Positions 16,943 through 23,089 of a stretch of DNA of 23,234 nt are shown in pieces. Source of the DNA: an uncultured Pelagibacteraceae bacterium (lineage in GTDB: Bacteria; Pseudomonadota; Alphaproteobacteria; Pelagibacterales; Pelagibacteraceae); the NCBI GenBank assembly GCA_902632515.1, contig CACPDA010000013.1, positions 1-23,234 of the forward strand. The letters are read 5' to 3'. The notes below the pieces were generated by a model, which saw only the letters and a list, made by a program, of their open reading frames with translations, did no database searches and was not told the DNA's origin. Numbering within the stretch: the first letter of the stretch is position 1; each line of letters starts with the position of its first letter. The position numbers and the translations under genes were made by a program.

Positions 16943-17491
16943 ATGCGTGACATAAAATTTATACAATCAATTTTATTGATAATTTCATTATTCTTAATTA
17001 CAAGTTGTTCTAAAAATAGTTCTATGAAACCAGAAGATTTTAAAAATAAAGAACCAAGATTAATTATTGAGGAATATTTGTCAGGAAACGTTAAGGCATG
17101 GGGTGTTCTTCAAAATAGATCTGGTAAAGTTATAAGACAATTTTCTGCTGATTTAGATGGTAAATGGGATGGCAAACAACTTATTCTTAATGAAAAATTC
17201 AATTGGGATGATGGTGAAATTCAAACTAGGCAGTGGCAAATAACTAAGATTGATGAAAATAATTATGAAGGCACAGCAGGGGATGTTGTTGGAAAAGCAA
17301 AAGGTTATTCTTATGGACCAGCATTTAAGTTTGAATATGTTCTTTTAGTTCCAGTTAAAGGAAAAGAAATGAAAATTACTTTTGATGATTGGATATTCAA
17401 GCAAGATGATCGTGTTGCCATTAACAAAGCAACTATGACTAAATTTGGTTTTAAAGTAGCTGAATTAACAGTAGTTTTTGTAAAAGATTAA
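16943..17491 (+). CDS. DUF3833 family lipoprotein
   Basis: A 182-residue exported lipoprotein. The hydrophobic N-terminus ends in the lipobox LITSC with lipid-anchored C22. The mature part fits DUF3833: EEYLSGNVKAWGVLQNRSGK, RQFSADLDGKWDG, LNEKFNWDDGEIQTRQWQI, GTAGDVVGKAKGYSYGPAF, FDDWIFKQDD and ATMTKFGFKVAEL. It looks like a small beta-rich domain that could bind a lipid or hydrophobic ligand in the envelope, though no function is established. It follows cfa by 13 bases and is the last plus-strand gene of the cluster. Its stop region forms hairpins shared with the convergent SDR gene. Confidence 0.88.
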   Translation: MRDIKFIQSILLIISLFLITSCSKNSSMKPEDFKNKEPRLIIEEYLSGNVKAWGVLQNRSGKVIRQFSADLDGKWDGKQLILNEKFNWDDGEIQTRQWQITKIDENNYEGTAGDVVGKAKGYSYGPAFKFEYVLLVPVKGKEMKITFDDWIFKQDDRVAINKATMTKFGFKVAELTVVFVKD

Positions 17492-17528
17492 TCTATCTTT
17501 TGATGTTTAGTAAGCTTTCCTACTAAAC
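17482..17528. terminator. Tandem hairpins at the convergent DUF3833/SDR ends
   Basis: Two perfect short inverted repeats lie side by side. AAAAGAT (17482-17488) pairs ATCTTTT (17495-17501) and spans both stop codons. GTTTAGTA (17505-17512) pairs TACTAAAC (17521-17528) within the SDR 3' end. They are weak and lack a long U-run, but their place where two converging genes overlap suggests a bidirectional terminator. Confidence 0.4.
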
Positions 17529-18249
17529 TAAAATAAATCTTACTTGGCAAAAAACTAAGTATCTTAAGCGTGATAGTCAAAGATTTTGGAAAATGAATTT
17601 CAAAAATATTTTTATTAATTAAACCATCATATATTTTTTCGGCAGCATAATCTGTAGTTTTTAAAAATGGCATTTTGAAATCATTTTTATCAGTCATTGG
17701 AGTTTTAATAAATCCTGGTGAAACTAGGCAAACACGTACATTAGATCTTTTAAAATCAAAATATAAACTTTCTGCCAAATTATTTAATGCTGATTTTGAA
17801 GGTCCATAACCAGTTGAATTTGGTAGACCTCTATATCCAGCTATAGATGAAACAATTGTGATAATGCCATTTTTTTTATTTTTAAAGTATTCTTCTACAG
17901 CTTTTATACAATTTAATGTTCCAAAAAAATTTACTTTAAATACATTTTCTATTTGTTCAACATCAATATTCTTTTCTTTTTTAGGATCCCATGTTCCAGT
18001 AGAAAAAAAACACACATCAACACTTTGAAATTTAGTTTTAATTTGGTTAAAAACTTCACTACACTTTGATTTATCGGTTACATCTAAGGGAAATTCAAAA
18101 ATATTTTCACTATTATCTGCAATTTCTTTAAGCAGACTCTCTCTTCTTGCCGAAATTGCAACATTCCACCCTTTACTAGCAAATTTGATTGCTAGAGCTT
18201 TACCTATGCCTGTACTTCCACCAGTTATCCAAATAGTTTTTTTATTCAT
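17488..18249 (-). CDS. Short-chain dehydrogenase/reductase (classical SDR)
   Basis: A 253-residue NAD(P)-dependent SDR. The cofactor loop TGGSTGIG is at residues 9-16, with an arginine pair (SARR) after strand two favouring NADP. The catalytic set is S135 (VSSIAG), Y148 and K152 (YGPSK), with N108 in VNFFG; SPGFIKTPM follows as usual. The C-terminal 40 residues hold a hydrophobic stretch (LTITLKILSFLP) suggesting membrane association. Its substrate is unknown. SDRs of this type recur beside the Cfa/DUF1365/flavoprotein set in other Proteobacteria, so action on a modified fatty acid is plausible. It is convergent with the DUF3833 gene and divergent from tspO. Confidence 0.9.
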   Translation of the reverse strand: MNKKTIWITGGSTGIGKALAIKFASKGWNVAISARRESLLKEIADNSENIFEFPLDVTDKSKCSEVFNQIKTKFQSVDVCFFSTGTWDPKKEKNIDVEQIENVFKVNFFGTLNCIKAVEEYFKNKKNGIITIVSSIAGYRGLPNSTGYGPSKSALNNLAESLYFDFKRSNVRVCLVSPGFIKTPMTDKNDFKMPFLKTTDYAAEKIYDGLINKNIFEIHFPKSLTITLKILSFLPSKIYFSLVGKLTKHQKID

Positions 18250-18260
18250 TTTATAGTGAT

Positions 18261-18269
18261 GTATAATAC
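18261..18269. promoter_or_regulatory. Near-palindromic -10 element between SDR gene and tspO
   Basis: GTATAATAC is palindromic apart from its central base. On the plus strand it gives a consensus TATAAT (18262-18267) six bases before ATG 18274, predicting a leaderless tspO mRNA. On the minus strand GTATTATAC offers TATTAT (18268-18263) or TATACA, placing transcription a short way before the SDR ATG at 18249. No good -35 is seen on either side. Confidence 0.55.
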
Positions 18270-18273
18270 TTAT

Positions 18274-18741
18274 ATGTTAAAAAATAAATTCATATCATTT
18301 TTTCTATTCTTTATTGTTACTTATTCTGCATCATTTATTGGGGGAATGGTGACAATTAGTTTAAAAGAGCCTTGGTATTCACAGTTAATAAAATCAAATT
18401 TAAATCCGCCTGATTGGATTTTTGCGCCAGTATGGACTGCTTTATATCTTATGATGACATTAGCCATTTGGTTTTATTGGAATAGTAAAAATAAAGAGAT
18501 GAATACTGTTTATATTTATTTTATTCATATAGTTTTTAATACAACTTGGAGTATTGTTTTTTTTGGATTACATCAAATTATGTTAGCTCTAGTAGTATTG
18601 ATGATTCTGATTATTTTGATAATTATTCTTATTATCAAATTTAAACGTGTCAATTATGTAAGCTCTTATTTAATGATTCCCTATTTACTTTGGTGTTGCT
18701 TTGCACTATTTCTGAATTTAAACTTATTAATATTAAATTAA
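18274..18741 (+). CDS. tspO: TspO/MBR family tryptophan-rich sensory protein
   Basis: TspO is a five-helix membrane protein that binds porphyrins and is linked to light and oxidative-stress responses. Visible signatures are WYSQLIKSNLNPPDWIFAPVWTALY after the first helix and NTTWSIVFFGLHQ in the fourth-helix region, with five hydrophobic segments overall. I start at ATG 18274 (155 residues): it puts a short leader before helix one, as in other TspO proteins, and a consensus TATAAT at 18262-18267 lies inside the longer reading, so upstream GTG 18256 and ATG 18259 would precede the transcript. It directly abuts the next gene. TspO near a Cfa/flavoprotein/SDR cluster is typical of light- or singlet-oxygen-related loci. 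Confidence 0.9.
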   Translation: MLKNKFISFFLFFIVTYSASFIGGMVTISLKEPWYSQLIKSNLNPPDWIFAPVWTALYLMMTLAIWFYWNSKNKEMNTVYIYFIHIVFNTTWSIVFFGLHQIMLALVVLMILIILIIILIIKFKRVNYVSSYLMIPYLLWCCFALFLNLNLLILN

Positions 18742-19845
18742 ATGGATGATGTTGTAATTGTTGGTGGTGGTATAATTGGAACTGCAACAGCTTATTTTTT
18801 ATCTAAAGAAGGTAGAAAAGTAAAAGTAATCGAGAGAGATCCGACCTATAAAACTGCATCTTTCCCGCTATCACTAGGTGGTTTTAGAAGACAATTTTTT
18901 CAAAAAGAAAATATATTACTTGGAAAATTTGCTAGAGAATTTATTTTTCAAATCCCTGAATTACTAAAAACAGAAAAGAACCCTAAACCAACTGCAAGTA
19001 TGGTAACAAATGGATATTTGCTTATGTTTGGTCCAGAACATGCAGAAGAACAATATAAAGCACTAGAAAATCATAAGGCATGCGAAGCTGGGACAAAAAA
19101 TATAAAAGGATCTGAGTTAACTAAAATTTTCCCATATATTAATAATGAGGGAATTGAAACTGCAACTTTTACGGATAATCAAAGTGAGGGCTGGATTGAC
19201 CCTTTTATGTTTCATGGCGCTTTAAAAAGTAAAGCATCAGAATTAGGAGCAGAATTTACAAAAGGTGAGGTAAAATCTCTTTCAGATATAAAAGCAAAAA
19301 CAATTATTTCTGCTGCAGGATGTTGGACTAAAGAGCTATTAGAAGATATACCTGTTGAACCACAAAAACATACAGTATTTAGAGTAAAGTGCCCAAAACA
19401 TATTCCTGAAATGCCTTTAACTGGAGATTTAACTACAGGAGTTTATTGGCGACCAGAAGGTAAAGAATATTTAGCAGGATCACCTAAATCAGTTTTTGAT
19501 GCAAAAGATCTTGAACCAGCCTGGGAGGATTTTGAAGAACTTGTATGGCCTGCACTAGCACATAGAATACCTGCAATGGAAGAACTAAAATTGACTGGAG
19601 GGTGGGCAGGATATTATGATTGCAATAGATTAGACAATAATGCTGTTGTGGGAAAACATCCAAAATTTGATAATGTTTACTTAGCAACAGGTTTTACAGG
19701 AAGAGGGTTAATGCAAGCTCCCGGAATTGGAAGAGCATTGACGGAATTAATTACAACTGGAGCTTATCAATCTATTGATATTTCAAATATGGCTGTAGAG
19801 AGAGTTTTAGGTAAAAAAGCAAGACCAGAACCTTACGTTCTTTAA
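18742..19845 (+). CDS. FAD-dependent oxidoreductase, DAO/FOXRED1-like family
   Basis: A 367-residue flavoprotein of the D-amino-acid-oxidase superfamily, with the FAD-binding VVIVGGGIIGTATAYFLS (G8-G13), E31 for the ribose, GGFRRQFF near residue 50, SEGWIDPFMFHGALKSKASE, IISAAGCWTKEL, GGWAGYYDCNRLDNNAVVG and the C-terminal TGFTGRGLMQAPGIGRAL. The layout resembles sarcosine/dimethylglycine oxidases and FOXRED1-like proteins. No folate-binding domain is attached, and the usual covalent-FAD His/Cys positions cannot be judged, so the substrate is open: N-methyl amino acids, proline-type amines or D-amino acids are candidates. It starts directly after the tspO stop and ends three bases from the convergent selO, with a shared palindrome at that end. 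Confidence 0.88.
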   Translation: MDDVVIVGGGIIGTATAYFLSKEGRKVKVIERDPTYKTASFPLSLGGFRRQFFQKENILLGKFAREFIFQIPELLKTEKNPKPTASMVTNGYLLMFGPEHAEEQYKALENHKACEAGTKNIKGSELTKIFPYINNEGIETATFTDNQSEGWIDPFMFHGALKSKASELGAEFTKGEVKSLSDIKAKTIISAAGCWTKELLEDIPVEPQKHTVFRVKCPKHIPEMPLTGDLTTGVYWRPEGKEYLAGSPKSVFDAKDLEPAWEDFEELVWPALAHRIPAMEELKLTGGWAGYYDCNRLDNNAVVGKHPKFDNVYLATGFTGRGLMQAPGIGRALTELITTGAYQSIDISNMAVERVLGKKARPEPYVL

Positions 19846-19848
19846 ATA

Positions 19849-21300
19849 TTAAGTACCACAAAAAGTTTGGTACTTTTCATTCGATTTTGATGGAAATTGA
19901 TAATTATTTATTCCCTCTTGTTCTATGTAAGGGTTATTCAAAATTTTTAAGATTTTATTAAATGGTTTTAAATCATCTTGTTCTGCTGCATCTAAAGCTT
20001 CCTCAATTTTATGGTTTCTTGGAATAACCAATGGGTTATTGCTCCTCATTAATTCTTTATATTTTGTTTGAGTATTATTATGTTTAAGTAATCTATTCTT
20101 CCACTTTTTTTTCCAATTCAAAAAGATATTATCTTCATATAAAGCTTCTTTTTTTGATGTGAGATCCATTAAATAGCAAAATGTGTTAGTGTAATCTGCT
20201 TTTTTTTCATGCATCCAAGTTAGTAAATCTAATATTAAAGATTTATCATTATCATCTAAGCCAAATAATCCTAATTTATTCCTCATCATTTTCATCCATT
20301 TTTCCTCATATTTTTTTTCAAAAGAATTAACTTTTTCCGTCGCAATTTTAATTGCTTGATCTTGATCTTTATTGATTAAAGGAAGCAAGCATTCAGCAAA
20401 TCTTGCTAAATTCCATTTTGTTATTACTGGTTGATTACAATATGCATATCTACCCATTCGATCTATTGAGCTAAATACCGTCTTTGGATCATAATAATCC
20501 ATGAATGCACAAGGGCCATAATCAATTGTCTCTCCTGACACAGTCATATTATCAGTATTCATTACTCCATGGATAAAACCAACACGCATCCAATTAACAA
20601 CTAGATCACATTGCCTTTCTATTAAACAATTTAATAAATCTAATGCTTTATTTTCTGAATTTATCAACTCAGGATAATGTCGTTTAATTGTATATTCTAA
20701 TAAAGTTTTTAACTCATTATTTTTTTTTCTTGCTGCAATGTATTGAAAAGTTCCAACTCTAATATGGCTTGATGCCACTCGTGTGAGTATTGCACCTTTC
20801 AAACTTTTCTCTCTCACAATATTTTCACCAGTTTTTACAACTGCTAAACTTCTAGTAGAGGGAATTTTTAAAGCATTCATTGCCTCGCTTATTATATATT
20901 CTCTCAACATTGGACCTAATGCTGCTCGCCCATCACCATTTCTTGAGAATGCAGTTTTACCTGACCCTTTAAATTGAATATCATATTTTTTATTTGATTT
21001 AGTTGTGTGTTCACCAATTAAAACTGCTCTACCATCGCCTAGCATTGTAAAGTGTCCAAATTGATGACCTGCATAAGCTTGGGCAATTGAATTACTCCCC
21101 TCTGGTAATAAATTTCCTGAAAAAATTTTAGATAATTCTTTATGACTTATTTTTGAGAAGTCTAGATTTAATGATGATGCTAATTCGTGATTAAGTAAAA
21201 TTAATTCAGGATTTTTTACAGGGATAGGATTTATATTTTCTTTAAAAGATCCTGATAAATTAAAATAGGTATTTTCAAAATTCCAATTGATTTTATTCAT
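19849..21300 (-). CDS. selO: SelO/YdiU family protein AMPylase (pseudokinase fold)
   Basis: SelO transfers AMP from ATP to Ser/Thr/Tyr of target proteins and has been tied to redox stress. The 483 residues match the full family length. Motifs are AQAYAGHQFGHFTMLGDGRA, the nucleotide-binding QFKGSGKTAFSRNGDGRAAL (K111), REYIISEAMNAL, and the active-site pair HGVMNTDNM (N248) and DYGPCAFMD (D260). The protein ends FCGT, with C481 near the terminus like the E. coli cysteine and the animal selenocysteine. The E. coli partner cysteine (C272) seems to be serine here (S278), while C264 lies close by. The ATG follows directly after a terminator U-tract; no Shine-Dalgarno is present. Confidence 0.95.
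   Translation of the reverse strand: MNKINWNFENTYFNLSGSFKENINPIPVKNPELILLNHELASSLNLDFSKISHKELSKIFSGNLLPEGSNSIAQAYAGHQFGHFTMLGDGRAVLIGEHTTKSNKKYDIQFKGSGKTAFSRNGDGRAALGPMLREYIISEAMNALKIPSTRSLAVVKTGENIVREKSLKGAILTRVASSHIRVGTFQYIAARKKNNELKTLLEYTIKRHYPELINSENKALDLLNCLIERQCDLVVNWMRVGFIHGVMNTDNMTVSGETIDYGPCAFMDYYDPKTVFSSIDRMGRYAYCNQPVITKWNLARFAECLLPLINKDQDQAIKIATEKVNSFEKKYEEKWMKMMRNKLGLFGLDDNDKSLILDLLTWMHEKKADYTNTFCYLMDLTSKKEALYEDNIFLNWKKKWKNRLLKHNNTQTKYKELMRSNNPLVIPRNHKIEEALDAAEQDDLKPFNKILKILNNPYIEQEGINNYQFPSKSNEKYQTFCGT
19851..19877. terminator. Palindrome in the selO 3' end, likely terminator for the convergent oxidoreductase
   Basis: AAGTACCA (19851-19858) and TGGTACTT (19868-19875) form a perfect 8-bp stem with a 9-base loop, continued by TT on the plus strand. 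It begins six bases after the oxidoreductase stop but lies in the last codons of selO (residues KYQTFCGT plus stop), so it is both coding and terminator-like. The U-run is short, so efficiency is uncertain. Confidence 0.5.
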
Positions 21301-21340
21301 AAAAAAAAGCGATTTATAATATTATAAACCGCTTTTTTTT
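21301..21340 (-). terminator. Intrinsic terminator of the formate dehydrogenase gene
   Basis: On the minus strand eight A, then GCGGTTTATAAT, pair with ATTATAAATCGC followed by eight T, a 20-bp stem with a single G-U wobble and almost no loop. The U-tract ends at the selO ATG (21300). It starts 11 bases after the fdh stop. On the plus strand the wobble becomes an A-C mismatch, so the structure suits minus-strand transcripts best. Confidence 0.85.
21313..21326 (-). promoter_or_regulatory. Possible selO -10 element inside the terminator stem
   Basis: The minus strand carries TATAAT (21326-21321) and TATAAA (21318-21313) within the terminator. With the usual 6-7 base offset they would start transcription about 14 or 5 bases before the selO ATG. 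There is no other space for a selO promoter between the terminator and the gene, apart from a -35 further upstream. AT-rich stems give such boxes by chance, so support is limited. Confidence 0.35.
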
Positions 21341-21351
21341 GAATTTTAAAT

Positions 21352-22551
21352 TTATTTTTTCTTATATTTTGCTGCTTCTTCTGATCCACCAGTAGCAGAA
21401 CCTTTACTGTATGAGTGTGCACCCATACCGGCTAATTGACCATCTTTTACAATTAAATATTGATTTCTGATCTCTTTACCTTCAAAGAAACATTCCAATA
21501 TCTCTCTAACACCATCAGCATATCTTGCTTGAGCTGTCAAAGATGTTCCTGATGTATGAGGCGTCATACCATGATTGGGCATACTTCTCCATACATGATC
21601 ATTAGGTGCTGGTTGAGGAAACCAAACGTCTCCAGCATAGCCACTTAATTGACCACTCTTTAATGCTTTTGCAATTGCTTCACGATTACAGATTTTTCCT
21701 CTCGCAGTATTTACTATGTAAGCTCCTTTTTTCATTTTACTTATCATTTTATCATCAAATAAGTTCTCTGTTTCAGGATGAAGAGGGCAATTAATGGTAA
21801 CTACATCACAGACTTTAACCATTGACTCTACTGATTCATGAAATGTAAGATTTAGTTCTTTTTCAACAGCATCTGGCAGTTTATGTCTATCAAAGTAATG
21901 CAGATGAACATCAAATGGTTTCATTTTTCTTAATGCATCTAAACCAATTCTACCAGCTGCTACAGTTCCAATATGCATACCTTCAACGTCATATGACCTT
22001 TGAACTGCATCAGCAATATTCCAGCCACCTTCATTAACAATTCTATGTTGGTTGTGATAATCTCTTACCATTGAAACAATCATCATTACAATGTGCTCAG
22101 CGACAGATCTTGAGTTACAATAAGTTACTTCTACAACATCAATTTTATTATCCATTGCAGCCTGTAAATCAACGTGGTCTGAACCAATACCTGCTGTAAT
22201 TGCCATTTTAAGATTTTTAGCTTTTGCAATTCTTTCTTTTGTTAAATAATATGGAAAGAATGGTTGAGAAATAACAATATCAGCATCAACAATATGTTTA
22301 TCTGCTTCACATCCATCCCCATCTTTACTGTTAGTAACAATTAATTCGTGTCCGTTACTTTCAAGAAATTTTCTTAGACCAAGTTCACCAGACACACAGC
22401 CTAATAATTGTCCTGGCGTATAATCTCTACCTTTTGGTGAGGGTAAAGTCATACCATCAGGGTATTTTTCAATTTTTGGTAATTCAGAAAGTGCATATGA
22501 TTTTGGCATTCCACCTTTTGGATCATCATACAATACGCATAATATTTTCAT
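21352..22551 (-). CDS. fdh: NAD-dependent formate dehydrogenase (D-2-hydroxyacid dehydrogenase family)
   Basis: This enzyme oxidises formate to CO2 with NAD+ in the cytoplasm and needs no metal cofactor. The 399 residues align without gaps to the Pseudomonas sp. 101 enzyme over most of their length, and its numbered residues fall at the same positions: I122-G123, N146, D221 (sets NAD over NADP), R284, Q313, H332 and S334. ILCVLYDDP, CVSGELGLRKFLESNGHEL, GWNIADAV, GTVAAGRIG and AHSYSKGSATGGSEEAAK are nearly unchanged. A strong AGGAG site (22561-22557) sits five bases before the ATG. The start overlaps the stop of a candidate 16-codon ORF, and an HPP-family gene lies 69 bases upstream. A clear terminator follows. 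It would complete one-carbon oxidation fed by glycine cleavage. Confidence 0.98.
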   Translation of the reverse strand: MKILCVLYDDPKGGMPKSYALSELPKIEKYPDGMTLPSPKGRDYTPGQLLGCVSGELGLRKFLESNGHELIVTNSKDGDGCEADKHIVDADIVISQPFFPYYLTKERIAKAKNLKMAITAGIGSDHVDLQAAMDNKIDVVEVTYCNSRSVAEHIVMMIVSMVRDYHNQHRIVNEGGWNIADAVQRSYDVEGMHIGTVAAGRIGLDALRKMKPFDVHLHYFDRHKLPDAVEKELNLTFHESVESMVKVCDVVTINCPLHPETENLFDDKMISKMKKGAYIVNTARGKICNREAIAKALKSGQLSGYAGDVWFPQPAPNDHVWRSMPNHGMTPHTSGTSLTAQARYADGVREILECFFEGKEIRNQYLIVKDGQLAGMGAHSYSKGSATGGSEEAAKYKKK

Positions 22552-22598
22552 TTATTCTCCTGTGTATTAAAATATTTATTTAGGGCATCTAACCTCAT
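22548..22598 (-). CDS. Candidate 16-residue leader ORF coupled to fdh
   Basis: An ATG at 22598 opens a 16-codon ORF encoding MRLDALNKYFNTQENK, and its TGA overlaps the fdh ATG (ATGA). AGGGG (22610-22606) lies seven bases before its ATG, a good Shine-Dalgarno for this AT-rich genome. The fdh Shine-Dalgarno is inside the ORF (codons CAG GAG). The upstream Shine-Dalgarno can pair with GCCCT (22586-22582), flanked by complementary TTTATTT/AAATAAA, which would hide it. I do not recognise the peptide. It could be a regulatory leader peptide or chance; the coupling geometry makes it worth listing. Confidence 0.45.
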   Translation of the reverse strand: MRLDALNKYFNTQENK

Positions 22599-22620
22599 TT
22601 TGCGGCCCCTAGCAAATAAA
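22575..22620 (-). promoter_or_regulatory. Structured fdh leader: imperfect hairpin over the small ORF start
   Basis: Between the HPP stop and fdh, the minus strand reads TTTATTT-gct-AGGGGC (22620-22605), an 18-base loop, then GCCCT-AAATAAA (22586-22575). The arms pair with a 3-base and a 1-base bulge. The loop holds the ATG of the small ORF. It could be a weak terminator for the HPP transcript or a regulatory leader; it is locally GC-rich in an AT-rich region. No known riboswitch class was recognised. Confidence 0.45.
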
Positions 22621-23085
22621 TTATTTTTGACTTGGGTAAGATTTTTTTAAAATAAATCGATTTATAATTATTGCAGATATAATAATTATAATAGAACCTG
22701 TTATTACAGGGCTGAATAAGTAATCAAACGACACACTACCAACAATGACTATTATGGGATTTCCACCGGCAGGAGGGTGAGTTACATTAAATAAGATCAT
22801 TAAACCAACACCAAAACCAACAGCTAAAGGAATAGTTATAAAAAGTGGTAAAGGTACAAAGTTTAAAACAATTAAACCGACTATAGCAGTAACCAGGTGC
22901 CCAAAAAATACATTTTTAGGCTGTGCGAAAGGACTTTCAGGATAACCATAAAGTAAAACCATTGATGAACCAAATGAAGCTAGTAAAAATATTCCAAATT
23001 CTGTTTTGTAAGTTAAGAAAGTTAAAATACCTATTGTAATAATAGAAAATATTCCTGCTAAAATAGATTGTTTTATATTACCCAT
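22621..23085 (-). CDS. HPP-family integral membrane protein
   Basis: A 154-residue protein with about four transmembrane helices and the name-giving motif NVTHPPAGGNP near residues 99-109, preceded by SPFAQPKNVFFGH, a conserved loop of the family. HPP proteins of cyanobacteria and chloroplasts have been reported as nitrite transporters. Here the gene lies upstream of formate dehydrogenase on the same strand, 69 bases apart; formate and nitrite are similar small anions carried by related channels in other families, so formate transport is a reasonable hypothesis but unproven. It begins four bases after the stop of another minus-strand ORF, so it is likely mid-operon. No clear Shine-Dalgarno precedes the ATG. 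Confidence 0.88.
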   Translation of the reverse strand: MGNIKQSILAGIFSIITIGILTFLTYKTEFGIFLLASFGSSMVLLYGYPESPFAQPKNVFFGHLVTAIVGLIVLNFVPLPLFITIPLAVGFGVGLMILFNVTHPPAGGNPIIVIVGSVSFDYLFSPVITGSIIIIISAIIINRFILKKSYPSQK

Positions 23086-23089
23086 AGTT

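Noticed and set aside
18256..18261. GTG/ATG starts giving a longer TspO
   Set aside because: The likely -10 TATAAT follows at 18262, and the extra residues are outside the normal TspO N-terminus.
22575..22620. Known riboswitch class (SAM-V, SAM-II, THF type) upstream of fdh
   Set aside because: The leader is only about 70 bases and I could match none of the class cores I remember; it is reported only as a structured leader.
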